A program made the position numbers and the translations under genes. Positions 1 through 7,840 of a stretch of 64,000 nucleotides of DNA are shown one piece after another. This DNA is from Pseudogemmobacter hezensis. Lineage in GTDB: Bacteria; Pseudomonadota; Alphaproteobacteria; Rhodobacterales; Rhodobacteraceae. The stretch is from positions 1 to 64,000 of the forward strand of contig NZ_JABJXT010000018.1 of assembly GCF_013155295.1 (NCBI RefSeq), given 5' to 3'. Every line of letters begins with the position of its first letter. The first letter of the stretch is position 1. The notes below the pieces were generated by a model. That model had not been told where the DNA came from and did no database searches. It saw only the letters and a program-made list of their open reading frames with translations.

Positions 1-2
1 GT

Positions 3-347
3 TCAGATCCGCATCGCACTCATGAACCGCTTCACATCACTCGGAACGCCCGAGACCGTCCGCATGCGCTGAAGATAACCGGGAAAGGGGTATCTGCGCC
101 CCCAAGCCGAATAGCGCAACAAAGCCTGGTGGATGGTAAAAGGATTGAGTTGAGAAGCATTCATGACGGAATGGTGAATGGGCGTCATTGGGGCGTCGCG
201 CGAGAAATAAAAAATGGTTTCCACATAATAGCAGCTGACAACGTAAACTACGTCTTTGATCCGAACGAAAATGCGTTCGTTTCTGATCGAGGGTTTGTCT
301 TTCAATAGTGGCCCCGCTCTCGTCGTTTCTTCTCGGAGTCGTGGCAA
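3..347 (-). CDS. Unrecognised small ORF at the left edge of the phage remnant
   Basis: A 114-codon reading frame follows the HNH nuclease gene on the same strand and overlaps its 3' end. I do not recognise the protein. The second half, from an internal Met at about residue 62, is basic and rich in Arg, Phe and Tyr. The local base composition is lower in GC than the chromosomal genes further right, which fits a phage or island origin. Translation could start at either of two internal Met codons instead of the first, because the first 15 codons overlap the nuclease gene. It may be a genuine phage gene or a decayed one. Confidence 0.3.
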   Translation of the reverse strand: MPRLREETTRAGPLLKDKPSIRNERIFVRIKDVVYVVSCYYVETIFYFSRDAPMTPIHHSVMNASQLNPFTIHQALLRYSAWGRRYPFPGYLQRMRTVSGVPSDVKRFMSAMRI

Positions 348-643
348 TGCTTGCAGAGCGACTGAAGATTGTTCCAGTTCATCACCAGCGCCACGTTACC
401 GTGGTGGCGCTGGATATGGTCCACAACCTCGGCACCAGCACCGCAGAAGGCACAAGTCGGGTGCTGGCGCAGGAACTCAGCCCGCAGGGCTTCCCATTGG
501 CGCGTGTAACCGCGCTGGCGACTGTTCGGGCGGGTCGCATCATACCGGCGCTTGCGGGCGCGGATGGTGTCACGCTGGCAAGCGCATAGATCACCAGCCG
601 GAACAATGGCACCACAAGAACAAAGGCGGGGTGGCGCTGGCAC
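302..643 (-). CDS. HNH endonuclease, phage type
   Basis: A 113-residue protein with the layout of a small phage HNH nuclease. An N-terminal CSCG...CAC zinc-type cluster is followed by a basic RARKRRYD stretch and a CAFCG knuckle. The HNH core is VVDHIQRHHG (first His), then NLQSLCKHCHD (Asn and second His with the CxxC pair). Such nucleases commonly sit beside terminase and tail genes in tailed phages and help DNA packaging. Here it lies directly downstream of the tail assembly gene on the same strand, with adjacent ends. The gene looks intact although its surroundings are decayed. Confidence 0.8.
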   Translation of the reverse strand: MPAPPRLCSCGAIVPAGDLCACQRDTIRARKRRYDATRPNSRQRGYTRQWEALRAEFLRQHPTCAFCGAGAEVVDHIQRHHGNVALVMNWNNLQSLCKHCHDSEKKRRERGHY

Positions 644-1281
644 TACTTCCCGCCGATCTGCTTGAACAAGCCGCCTGCATCGGTGCTGGTCTTGCTGCCC
701 TTCTGGTTGATACTCAGCGCCTCGTTAATCAGGGTGCCACTCGTCCAGACGCGGCCATAAGCAATAGGGATGATGCCGCCCTCGCGGGTGGTGTTTTGCG
801 GGCCGGTCATGGTGAAGGACTTTTCAGTTTCCTCAGCTTTCAGTTCGGGGGCCAGCATAGTGGCCACGCCGGTAAGCATGAGGCTAGTTCCCATCGCACC
901 AGCAATGGAACCCATGCTCATGCTGCCGCCCGCGAACAGCGGGGCAGCAAGGGCCGCGCCATCGAAGGCGGCAAGCCCGATCAGCGCAACGCCTGCAATG
1001 ATCTTGCCAACGCCACCGCCCTTTGAACCTTTGATAACCGGGGTAACGAACAGCTCCTGATTGCCAAGTTTGAAGCCCGGCAACATGGCTTCATCCAATT
1101 CCATGCCGTTCTTTTGGGTCTTTCCGACGATCACCCGGAAGTGGCCGTTGCGGATATGGTTGAAGAACTTGGGGAAGTTCGCTTGCAGGGCCTGAATGGC
1201 CTCTTCCACGGTATCAACCGCCAGCCTGATTTTGTGGCCGAACTCAGCGCCCAAGCTGCCGTGAAGGTGAATCGTTCTCAT
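643..1281 (-). CDS. Phage tail assembly protein, lambda gpI family
   Basis: The 212-residue product matches the lambda tail assembly protein I family in layout. It has an N-terminal beta-grasp-like domain (MRTIHLHGSLGAEFG, residues 1–15), a GNQELFVTPVIKG segment near residue 75, then a long Gly/Ala-rich hydrophobic stretch (about 85–145). The C-terminal block contains IPIAYGRVWTSGTLINEAL. Family members act in tail tip assembly next to the NlpC/P60 and host-specificity proteins; neither neighbour is present here. The start overlaps the upstream frame by ATGA, so translation was coupled. Length is close to the family norm and I see no frameshift. Confidence 0.75.
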   Translation of the reverse strand: MRTIHLHGSLGAEFGHKIRLAVDTVEEAIQALQANFPKFFNHIRNGHFRVIVGKTQKNGMELDEAMLPGFKLGNQELFVTPVIKGSKGGGVGKIIAGVALIGLAAFDGAALAAPLFAGGSMSMGSIAGAMGTSLMLTGVATMLAPELKAEETEKSFTMTGPQNTTREGGIIPIAYGRVWTSGTLINEALSINQKGSKTSTDAGGLFKQIGGK

Positions 1282-1553
1282 TGGTGCCTCGCTTTCAATG
1301 CCTGAAGCGCGGCGCGATCAACGGCGGGGTCTATTCCATCGGCTTCAATCTCGCGCAGGCGCTCAGGCGTATATACCTCTGGCCCCTTGCCGTTGTCGGA
1401 TGGGATGCCAGCAAGGCGCAGTTCGCGCTCTGCCTGCGCTTCCAGCGCCGTGACGATCTCGGCCACCGATGTGTTCCAGACCTCGGACGGGGGCCAGTGC
1501 AGCCAGCTTGTGGCGCGGCTGAACAGTTCGGTGAAAAACCGGGAAAGCGGCAT
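1278..1553 (-). CDS. Putative small phage tail-region protein or fragment
   Basis: From an internal ATG the frame encodes 91 residues, beginning MPLSRFFTELFSRATSW and carrying WPPSEVWNTSVAEIVTALEA. The tryptophan/proline 'PPSEVW..(T/S)VAEIV' pattern resembles small tail assembly chaperones of phages and gene transfer agents, but I am not certain of the family. It ends with an ATGA overlap onto the gpI-like gene, so the two probably came from one tail operon. The frame stays open upstream to 1715, but those codons read as the antisense-like shadow of an integrase remnant, so the internal start is preferred. It may be truncated at its 5' end. Confidence 0.4.
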   Translation of the reverse strand: MPLSRFFTELFSRATSWLHWPPSEVWNTSVAEIVTALEAQAERELRLAGIPSDNGKGPEVYTPERLREIEADGIDPAVDRAALQALKARHQ

Positions 1554-1572
1554 GGGGTCGGATGAACTCGAC

Positions 1573-1893
1573 AGCCCGCGCATCCTGAATATCAGCTTCG
1601 GTCGGCTGGCTGGCGCGTTCCTTGTCGTCGTGGTCAAGGGCATCTGTGTAATGATCCCACACCGCATGGTCACGGTCAGCAGGAACCAGCGCACGGCGGG
1701 CGCGAAGGTCGTCAAAGCCGCGCTGCCATCAGGCGTTCACGGGATAGAGGCGGCGCTTCGCTGCGGTCGGATCGGTCGTGCCAATAGTCTGCACCAGTTC
1801 GCGCTTGCCCAGGATCTCCACCAGATCAAGCGGAACCCGCATCCTTGCGGAATAGGCGGCACCGCGCCGGAACAGGTGACTTGGAAGGGCCAG
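1573..1893 (-). pseudogene. Phage integrase N-terminal remnant with in-frame stop
   Basis: Reading the minus strand from 1893 gives an N-terminal integrase module. It contains LALPSHLFRRGAAYSAR and MRVPLDLVEILGKRELVQTI, then a TGA at 1729–1731. In the same frame after that stop it continues FDDLRARRALVPADRDHAV and ERASQPTEADIQDA. This is the SAM-like/DUF6538-type N-terminal half of a tyrosine recombinase of Rhodobacterales prophages (my recognition, not a search result). The expected ATG is CTG here, and at about 1573 the homology ends and phage tail-type sequence begins. The gene is therefore start-less, interrupted and truncated. Confidence 0.7.
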
Positions 1894-2068
1894 AACTGCA
1901 GCATGTGGAACTGCCGTGTGTTACAGTCATATGCTACAGTGTGGTCAAGAATAGTCGCTAAAATACAGATACTTGTTTGAAATTAAGGTCTTGGAAAAAG
2001 CGTGATTTTGTTCTCTCCGCCCCGACCAGCACTTGGCAGATATGCTGGTGCAGATTTTACACCAGATT

Positions 2069-2530
2069 TTACAGTTTTGTTCCTGCTCTGCTCCGCAGCA
2101 GAGCGAGTTTATCGCCGATTCCGTCTGCCATTTGGGGCGATAGGGCGACGTAGTTTTCGATCACTTCAGCCGCATGTTTGATCGACCACCCCATAGCGAC
2201 TGCGATCTCTTTGAGCTCAGCGCCGGCCGCAAGCAGCCGGGTGGCTGCGGTGCCTCTGGCATCGTAGAGGCGAAGTTCTTTCCGCATTCCCAATTTGTCA
2301 CGCCATTCGCTGACCGCATCTCCGAGATAGTTTTCGTGGCTGTAAGGCGCGCCGGCCTTATTGATGATCAGGTGGGTTTGCCCCTGGGGCATGGCGTCGA
2401 TCAAACCGCCCAGTCGCGGCGTCACCGGGATTGAGGCCAGTCTGCCGCGCTTCCGGGTGAACGTCTGCCAGCCATCATCCGACCATCCCGCGATTCCACC
2501 TATCCTCATCGCGGTTGCTTGCTGGTTGAC
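2069..2530 (-). pseudogene. Tyrosine recombinase C-terminal catalytic fragment
   Basis: The frame encodes the C-terminal catalytic half of a phage-type integrase: RIGGIAGWSDDGWQTFTRKR (first Arg region and the beta-hairpin Lys), PVTPRLGGLIDAMP, then RLYDARGTAATRLLAAG with the second catalytic Arg, and VIENYVALSP with the nucleophilic Tyr. The His that normally precedes the box II Asp-Leu-Arg is Tyr here. The open frame continues upstream to 2680, but the first ~50 codons do not look like an integrase. It lies upstream of, and is not collinear with, the N-terminal integrase remnant, so the two are either from different elements or rearranged. Confidence 0.65.
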
Positions 2531-2675
2531 GCCGCAAAAGGCAGTAATCGCCGGGTGTTTGTGGGCCATACCAGCCTTCGGGATCCTCATAGACTGGTTC
2601 GCCGCCAGCCCACACTCGGATCTCGGCAAGGCTTTGGGGCAGGCGGTCACCCACCATAAGCTCTTGGCACACGCC

Positions 2676-2990
2676 TCCATGCGTGCAGTTTTTCGCCCTG
2701 CATCACGCCGGAACGGTGGCGCAGGCGGGCCTCGGTGCCTTCCTCATATTCCCAGAGGTCATCATCGGAAGAGTGGATATTGGCCGAGATGCTGGTGATG
2801 TGGCCTGAGCGTCGGGCGAAGTCGATCAGGCCCTTGTAGCCCACAACGACCTGAAACTCTGTCACGCCCTTCTTACGGTTGTCGAAGGGGATCATATAGG
2901 CGTGGCCGAGGATGGTGTTCGGTTCCAGCCCAGGGCTTGCGCGTTGCATCGGTGCACCGAGGAACCTCATGGGCTCGCATTGCTGCATGT
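2676..2990 (-). pseudogene. RecT-family recombinase fragment
   Basis: About 105 residues match the N-terminal core of RecT single-strand annealing proteins. They include EPMRFLGAPMQRASPGLEPN, ILGHAYMIPFDN, FQVVVGYKGLIDFARRSG and the ISANIHSSDD turn. Phage RecT proteins are normally about 270 residues, so both ends are missing: the N-terminus is replaced by istB-like sequence in the same frame, and the C-terminus runs into unrelated sequence near 2676. RecT usually pairs with an exonuclease in a prophage recombination module; no exonuclease is visible. Confidence 0.7.
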
Positions 2991-3415
2991 CAACGGCGGC
3001 GCAAAAGTCGACATGGGTCTTGCCGGTGTCGGACGGGTCGAGGGCAATGACATTCTCCGGACGTTCGATCCATTCGCACCGGGCCCGTTCATGCAGCTGC
3101 CCTTCGCGAGCTCTCTCTGACCGTTGGCGTTCACCCGCTCGATGTTGAGCTTCGGGATGGCCGCAAAGTCGAAGCTGTCCAGGCTTTTGACGGCCGGGAA
3201 GTTAGCCACCTTGATGCGGCGCTCAACCATCCGCCGTTCCCGGTCGATCCGTTCCGGTTCGACAAGCCGCGGCCCAGGTATCGGAGGCCCAGGTATCGGA
3301 CATGGTCCAGCCCTTCCGTCGCGCCCCTTGCGCGGATGCGCAAAGAGTTTGGCGGCCTGCGCCGCCGGGGCGGAACAGCTTCAGCGCTTTCCCGGTCAGC
3401 GAGGTCTGCCGGACC
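2991..3415 (-). pseudogene. Degraded IS21-family istB helper ATPase
   Basis: Pieces of IstB appear in several frames. TEGLDHVRYL lies near 3305–3335, then MVERRIKVANFPAVKSLDSF and DFAAIPKLN lie at about 3150–3230, and ARCEWIERPENVIALDPSDT runs into GKTHV at 2995–3065. The last is the Walker A region, normally GPSGTGKTH and here DPSDTGKTH. At least two frameshifts and a 15-bp tandem duplication (ggcccaggtatcgga twice at 3271–3300) break the gene. After GKTHV the frame continues straight into the RecT fragment, so the downstream half of istB is gone. No partner istA was found. Confidence 0.7.
3271..3300. repeat. 15-bp tandem duplication inside the istB remnant
   Basis: The unit ggcccaggtatcgga occurs twice head to tail. 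It is in frame-neutral length but sits between two broken frames of istB. Confidence 0.9.
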
Positions 3416-3546
3416 GGCGAATGGATGCGCTGTTGTTTTGAGCTGTTCTCAACCTGCAGCCCGAGGCTTGCAAGGCGGGCGATTGGTGATGAGGCTGCAA
3501 TGACGTCCCGAAAGGGAACGGGAAGATGCGGCAGCGGGATTCGGGC

Positions 3547-3849
3547 TTAGCGGATGACGATCTCGTTTGAGCGCATATAGCCCAGCACATCGCGGGCGCG
3601 TTCGTCGAGCAGATCCATATCCAGATAGTCATCCGACAGCCGATGCGTCAGGTTTTCCATCCGGGCCAGCTGCAGTGCCAGCCTGTCACGCTCAACCGTC
3701 AGGCCAGCAGCCTCGGCACGGATTTCGACCCGGCGAAACACGCCGTAATCGCCCTGCACCGCTGCAAAGGTGAAGTAAGCGCCCAGCGTGAACATCAGGG
3801 CGAAATAAATCAGCCCGCCCATATTGCTGCGCCGTTGTTGCCTGGTCAT
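3547..3849 (-). CDS. ftsB: Septum formation initiator FtsB/DivIC family protein
   Basis: A 100-residue bitopic protein with a short basic cytoplasmic N-terminus (MTRQQRRSNMG), one membrane segment (about residues 12–30) and a coiled-coil-like periplasmic part rich in Arg, Glu and Leu. This is the layout of FtsB, which joins FtsL and FtsQ in the divisome. The C-terminus contains LLDERARDVLGYMRSNEIVI, the 'LDERAR..LGY' signature of alphaproteobacterial members. It is the first intact chromosomal gene to the right of the mobile remnants and lies downstream of the aldolase gene on the same strand, separated by a terminator hairpin. Confidence 0.85.
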   Translation of the reverse strand: MTRQQRRSNMGGLIYFALMFTLGAYFTFAAVQGDYGVFRRVEIRAEAAGLTVERDRLALQLARMENLTHRLSDDYLDMDLLDERARDVLGYMRSNEIVIR

Positions 3850-3918
3850 CTGCTGCCCGTCTCGCCTGTCGCCCTCTTTATGGGGGCGTTTGACAGAAAT
3901 ATGGCACAGCTCGAATCA

Positions 3919-3951
3919 AAAGGGAATCCCCCAAATGGCGGGATTCCCTTT
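3919..3951 (-). terminator. Rho-independent terminator after the aldolase gene
   Basis: A 12-bp perfect stem (aaagggaatccc at 3919–3930 with gggattcccttt at 3940–3951) and 9-base loop. On the minus strand it is followed by TTTTGATT. It also has a T-rich tail on the plus strand. Confidence 0.8.
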
Positions 3952-4016
3952 GTTTTCAGGCCTGAGGCATATCAGCCGCGACGGGCCCGACCTGCGGCCG
4001 ATCAGCCTGCCACCGA

Positions 4017-4910
4017 TCAGCCCGCGACAGAGGCCGCATGGATCGAATCGACCGCCGCCTTCAGCGTCGCGTCAAACTCGGCCTCGGATTGCTGGGCCTT
4101 CAGCCCCTCGGACAGGGCCCGCGAGAAAGAGGCGATCATGCCGCGGTTTTTGGCCAGAAGCGCATTGGCCTCATCGCGCGAATAGCCGCCCGACAGCGCC
4201 ACCAGTTTCAGCACCGCCGGATGATCGACGAGGGGCGCGTAGAAATTCGCCTCAGTCGGGATGGTCAGCTTCAGCATGACCTGCGTGCCCTGGGGCAGGG
4301 CGTCGAGATGGGCGAGGATCTCACGGCGCAGGATCGTCTCGGCGGCGGCCTTATCGGTGATCGAGATGGTCACCTCGGGCTCGACGATCGGCATCAGGCC
4401 ATGGCTGATCACCTGTTTGGCGATGGCGAACTGCTGATCGACCACCGCCTTGATGCCATCCTCATTCGCCGCAGAGATGACCGAGCGTTCCTTGGTGCCA
4501 TAGATCCCGGCCCGCACCGCCTTTTGCAAAAGCGCGTCGAGATCGGGCATCGGCTTCATGACCTGGCAGCCGTTCACCTCGGCATCGAGACCCTTGTCGA
4601 TCTTCAGGAAGGGCACCACGCCGCGCTTTTCCCACAGATAGGTGGCGGTCGGGATGCCGTCGATTTCGCGGTCCATGGTTTGCTCGAAGAGGATCGCGCC
4701 GATGACTTTCTCGCCCGAGAACGCCGGGGATTTGATGATCCGGGCGCGCATCGCATGAACCAGGTCGAACATGCCGGCCTCATCAGACCAGGCATCGGCC
4801 TCGACGCCGTAAAGTTTCAGCGCCTTGGGCGTCGAGCCGCCCGACTGGTCAAGGGCTGCGATAAAGCCCTGGCCCTTGCCGATCTGCGCCGTCATCTTTT
4901 CAGTGGTCAT
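4017..4910 (-). CDS. fba: Class I fructose-bisphosphate aldolase
   Basis: Cleaves fructose 1,6-bisphosphate to triose phosphates through a Schiff base. The 297-residue product (start at the Met of MTTEKMTAQIGKG, preceded by GGAAGGATT) has ALDQSGGSTPKAL near the N-terminus, the GAILFEQTMDREIDG block, VEPEVTI, and TQVMLKLTIPTEANFY with the Lys expected to form the imine. This is the short bacterial class I (Fda-like) form, not the metal-dependent class II enzyme. The longer frame to 4952 adds 14 residues without a good ribosome site. It follows pgk on the same strand; a LacI-type half-conserved palindrome lies upstream at 4981–4994. Confidence 0.9.
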   Translation of the reverse strand: MTTEKMTAQIGKGQGFIAALDQSGGSTPKALKLYGVEADAWSDEAGMFDLVHAMRARIIKSPAFSGEKVIGAILFEQTMDREIDGIPTATYLWEKRGVVPFLKIDKGLDAEVNGCQVMKPMPDLDALLQKAVRAGIYGTKERSVISAANEDGIKAVVDQQFAIAKQVISHGLMPIVEPEVTISITDKAAAETILRREILAHLDALPQGTQVMLKLTIPTEANFYAPLVDHPAVLKLVALSGGYSRDEANALLAKNRGMIASFSRALSEGLKAQQSEAEFDATLKAAVDSIHAASVAG

Positions 4911-4980
4911 GTCCAATCCTTCCCGGATCAAGATAGGGTTTGCACGCGCCATAGCCTTTCCGCCCCGGCGCGTGCAATCC

Positions 4981-4994
4981 TGTTAGCGCCAGCA
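4981..4994. promoter_or_regulatory. Imperfect LacI-type operator upstream of fba
   Basis: TGTTAGCGCCAGCA differs at two positions from the palindrome TGTTAGCGCTAACA. It lies 71 bp upstream of the aldolase start and just beyond the pgk stop. The core GTTAGCGC is shared with the perfect palindrome upstream of pgk. Confidence 0.5.
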
Positions 4995-5002
4995 GTCAGG
5001 GA

Positions 5003-6193
5003 TCAGCTTTGCAGCGCGGCAACCCCTGGCAATTCCTTGCCTTCCATCCACTCAAGGAAGGCACCGCCCGCCGTCGAGATGAAGGTGAAATCGCCCGCAG
5101 CCCCCGCCTGGTTCAGCGCGGCCACGGTATCGCCGCCGCCCGCGACAGAGATCAGGCGTCCGGCCTCGGTCAGCCGTGCCGCCTCTTTCGCCGCAGCAAC
5201 CGTCGCACCGTCAAAGGGCGGGATCTCGAAAGCGCCCAGCGGGCCGTTCCAGATCAGCGTGGCGCATTGGCCCATCACCGCTTTCAGCCGGGCAACCGTC
5301 TCGGGGCCCGCGTCGAGAATCATCGCATCCGCCGGGCAGCCTGATGCATTGGTGATCTGGCTGGCGGCCCCTGCTTTGAACTCGCGGGCGACCACCACAT
5401 CGACCGGCAGATGGATCTGACAGCCTGCCTCTTCGGCCTTTTTCAGGATGGCGCGGGCGGTATCGGCCATATCACGCTCAGCCAGCGATTTGCCGACCTC
5501 GATCCCCTGCGCCACGAGGAAGGTATTGGCCATGCCGCCACCAATGGCCAGGTGATCCACCTTGCCGACCAGATTGCCCAGAAGATCGAGTTTGGTCGAA
5601 ACCTTCGCGCCGCCCACGACTGCAATCACCGGGCGGGCGGGCTGGCCAAGGGCTGCGTCGAGCGCCTTCAGCTCTGCCTCCATCAGCCGGCCTGCGGCAT
5701 GGGGCAGCGCGCGGGCCAGCGCTTCGGTAGAGGCATGTGCCCGGTGCGCGGCCGAAAACGCGTCATTCACATAGACATCGCCAAGCGCCGCAAATTCGGC
5801 CGCAAGTGCCGGATCATTCTTTTCCTCGCCCGCGTGAAAGCGGGTGTTTTCCAGCAAAACAACGTCATTTTGCCCGGCTGAGGCAATGGCGGCACGGGCC
5901 GCCTCACCGATGCTTTCGGGCGAGAAGATCACCTTGCGGCCAAGGCTGGCCTCAAGCGCTTTTGCGATACGGCCCAGGCTCATTTCCGGCACGACCTTGC
6001 CTTTGGGGCGGTCGAAATGCGCCAGCAGCACGACCTTGCCGCCACGGGCGATGATATCCTCGACGGTGGGGCGGATCTTGTCGATGCGGGTGGTGTCAGA
6101 GACGCGATCCCCCTCCATCGGCACGTTGATATCGACCCGCGTCAGCACGGTCTTTCCGGCGAGTGCGATATCGTCCAGCGTTTTCCAGCCCAT
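5003..6193 (-). CDS. pgk: Phosphoglycerate kinase
   Basis: Transfers phosphate between 1,3-bisphosphoglycerate and ADP in glycolysis and the Calvin cycle. The 396-residue protein has normal length. Signatures are [12 protein letters not shown] with the substrate-binding Arg/Asp, [51 protein letters not shown] and WNGPLGAFE, and the C-terminal nucleotide loop [12 protein letters not shown]. It is followed at 93 bp by fba on the same strand. A perfect 12-bp palindrome lies about 70 bp upstream of the start, suggesting repression or activation by a LacI-family carbon regulator. Confidence 0.97.
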   Translation of the reverse strand: MGWKTLDDIALAGKTVLTRVDINVPMEGDRVSDTTRIDKIRPTVEDIIARGGKVVLLAHFDRPKGKVVPEMSLGRIAKALEASLGRKVIFSPESIGEAARAAIASAGQNDVVLLENTRFHAGEEKNDPALAAEFAALGDVYVNDAFSAAHRAHASTEALARALPHAAGRLMEAELKALDAALGQPARPVIAVVGGAKVSTKLDLLGNLVGKVDHLAIGGGMANTFLVAQGIEVGKSLAERDMADTARAILKKAEEAGCQIHLPVDVVVAREFKAGAASQITNASGCPADAMILDAGPETVARLKAVMGQCATLIWNGPLGAFEIPPFDGATVAAAKEAARLTEAGRLISVAGGGDTVAALNQAGAAGDFTFISTAGGAFLEWMEGKELPGVAALQS

Positions 6194-6263
6194 GTGGTTC
6201 TCTCCGTTTCGGCAGCCGTCCCTATTGGTCAGCCGTCGGGTTTGCAGTTGGGTATAGGGTTCG

Positions 6264-6275
6264 GTTAGCGCTAAC
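6264..6275. promoter_or_regulatory. Perfect LacI-type palindrome between pgk and the cyclophilin gene
   Basis: GTTAGCGCTAAC is a perfect dyad with a central CG, typical of LacI-family operators. It lies in the divergent 234-bp region between pgk (minus) and the cyclophilin gene (plus). From memory it resembles the sites of the alphaproteobacterial central-carbon regulator CceR/PckR; I could not check this. Confidence 0.6.
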
Positions 6276-6427
6276 AGGGGCGGCGGCCCCAGCGTTTTCC
6301 CGGCGTTTCCCCCGTTTCTTTCGGCCCATTTTTCCGGCCCGTCAACCGATCACGCCCATTTGCCCTTCCCCCCAGGACGATCAGCGGTTAATTTCCCGCC
6401 CGACCAGAAGCCTGCAAGGGAAGCACA

Positions 6428-6937
6428 ATGGCCGAGATCAAGGACCCCGAGAACACCATCATCCTGACGCTGAAAGACGGCGAAGTGGTGATCGAGCTTC
6501 TCCCGGATGTCGCACCGAAACATGTCGAGCGTATGAAGCAGCTCGCCCGCGACAAAGCCTATGACAATGTGGCTTTCCACCGCGTGATCGAGGGCTTTAT
6601 GGCCCAGACCGGCGATGTCGAGCACGCCAATATGGAAAAAGACTACAATCCGCGCCGCTCGGGCACGGGTGGGTCGCAATATGACGATCTGCCGGCAGAA
6701 TTTTCCAAACTGCCGCATGAGCGTGGCACCATCGGCGCTGCACGTTCGCAAAACCCGAACTCGGCCAATAGCCAGTTCTTCATCAATTTCACCAATAATT
6801 CCTTCCTGAACGGGCAATATACCGTTTATGGCCGGGTGATCTCGGGGATGGAATTCGTCGATAAAATCACCCGTGGTGAACCGCCGGTCACCCCGGATCG
6901 CATGATCACGGTAAGGGTTGCGGCTGATGTTGCGTAA
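6428..6937 (+). CDS. ppiB: Cytoplasmic peptidyl-prolyl isomerase, cyclophilin type
   Basis: A 169-residue cyclophilin without signal peptide. The catalytic Arg lies in NVAFHRVIEGFMAQTGD, and the active-site loop NPNSANSQFFINF and GRVISGM are present. It accelerates cis-trans isomerisation of Xaa-Pro bonds in the cytosol. The next gene, a second cyclophilin with a signal peptide, starts inside its last codons, so the two are translationally coupled. Assignment of ppiB is by similarity of architecture. Confidence 0.9.
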   Translation: MAEIKDPENTIILTLKDGEVVIELLPDVAPKHVERMKQLARDKAYDNVAFHRVIEGFMAQTGDVEHANMEKDYNPRRSGTGGSQYDDLPAEFSKLPHERGTIGAARSQNPNSANSQFFINFTNNSFLNGQYTVYGRVISGMEFVDKITRGEPPVTPDRMITVRVAADVA

Positions 6938-7685
6938 GGTTCTTGCAGCCTCGCTGCTGATGGCGGCCCCTGCCTTCGCGCAGGATGTGCCGGATCTGCC
7001 GGGCCCGAATCTGGTGCTGGAAATCTCGGGCGAGGCCAATGGCCGCGTCGTGATCGACCTGCTCTCGGACAAAGCGCCAAAGCATGTCGAACAGATCGTC
7101 ACGCTGGCCAAAGAGGGCGCCTATGACGGTGTCTCGTTCCACCGCGTGATCGAGGGCTTCATGGCCCAGACCGGCGATGTGGCCTTCGGGAACCCGGCCA
7201 AACGCGAGGCGGCGATTGCCGCTTTGCCCAAAGGCCAGACCCCGGGCAGCGTGATGCTGGATGGGATGGAGATCCCGGCGGAATATGTCGGCCCCGGCAT
7301 CGGTGGCTCGCATCTGCCTGATCTGCCTGCGGAATTTTCCGATATCTCGTTTGATCGCGGGATCGTCGGCATGGCCCGCAGCCAGGATCCGAACTCGGCC
7401 AACAGCCAGTTCTTCATCATGCTGGCCCCGAATACCGGCCTCGACGGGCAATATACCGTCGTCGGCCGGGTGATTGAGGGCATGGATGTGGTCGATAAGA
7501 TCAAGCGTGGCCCGAGCGAGCTGAATGGCGCGGTCGCTGAGCCCGCCGATCTGATCGTTCGGGCGAGCGTTGAGGCAGAAGCGGCCCCCGCGGCAGAGCC
7601 CGCAGGTGATGCGGGTGCGGTTGCGCCGAAAGCCGAAGAGCAACCCGCTGAGACTGCGCCTGCTGAGACCGCTCCGGCGGAATAA
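6927..7685 (+). CDS. ppiA: Exported peptidyl-prolyl isomerase, cyclophilin type
   Basis: A 252-residue cyclophilin beginning with a signal peptide (MLRKVLAASLLMAAPAFAQ, cleavage expected after AFA). The domain repeats the paralogue's motifs: VSFHRVIEGFMAQTGD, DPNSANSQFFIML and GRVIEGMDVV. It has a 35-residue insert around residues 85–115 (PKGQTPGSVMLDGMEIPAEY). The C-terminal ~40 residues are an Ala/Glu/Pro-rich low-complexity tail. The ATG at 6927 overlaps the upstream gene by 11 bp; a TTG nine bases earlier is possible but less likely. A strong terminator follows. Confidence 0.9.
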   Translation: MLRKVLAASLLMAAPAFAQDVPDLPGPNLVLEISGEANGRVVIDLLSDKAPKHVEQIVTLAKEGAYDGVSFHRVIEGFMAQTGDVAFGNPAKREAAIAALPKGQTPGSVMLDGMEIPAEYVGPGIGGSHLPDLPAEFSDISFDRGIVGMARSQDPNSANSQFFIMLAPNTGLDGQYTVVGRVIEGMDVVDKIKRGPSELNGAVAEPADLIVRASVEAEAAPAAEPAGDAGAVAPKAEEQPAETAPAETAPAE

Positions 7686-7708
7686 GGCCAGAGGCCAACA
7701 GATCAGAA

Positions 7709-7740
7709 GGGCGGGGTTCCAGAGGGGCCCCGCCCTTTTT
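7709..7740 (+). terminator. Rho-independent terminator after the cyclophilin pair
   Basis: Stem gggcgggg/ccccgccc (7709–7716 with 7728–7735), 11-base loop, followed by TTTTT. Confidence 0.9.
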
Positions 7741-7840
7741 CTTTGTGTTTGCCCCGGAAGGCACCCCGCTGCTTTACCTTGCGCAGCGCCCGCGCTATGC
7801 GCGGGGGAACTGGCTATTTTCACATGCGCGGAGGCGGGCG

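Noticed and set aside
1363-1662. Possible programmed frameshift like lambda G/GT in the tail region
   Set aside because: The upstream frame is integrase-like, not tail-like, and contains an in-frame stop further up. A chimeric junction explains the two frames better.
2475-2672. Small frame overlapping the RecT–integrase junction
   Set aside because: Does not continue either family and overlaps two better supported fragments.
4038-5420. 460-codon plus-strand frame opposite fba and pgk
   Set aside because: His/Arg/Leu-rich antisense shadow of two certain genes; no family features.
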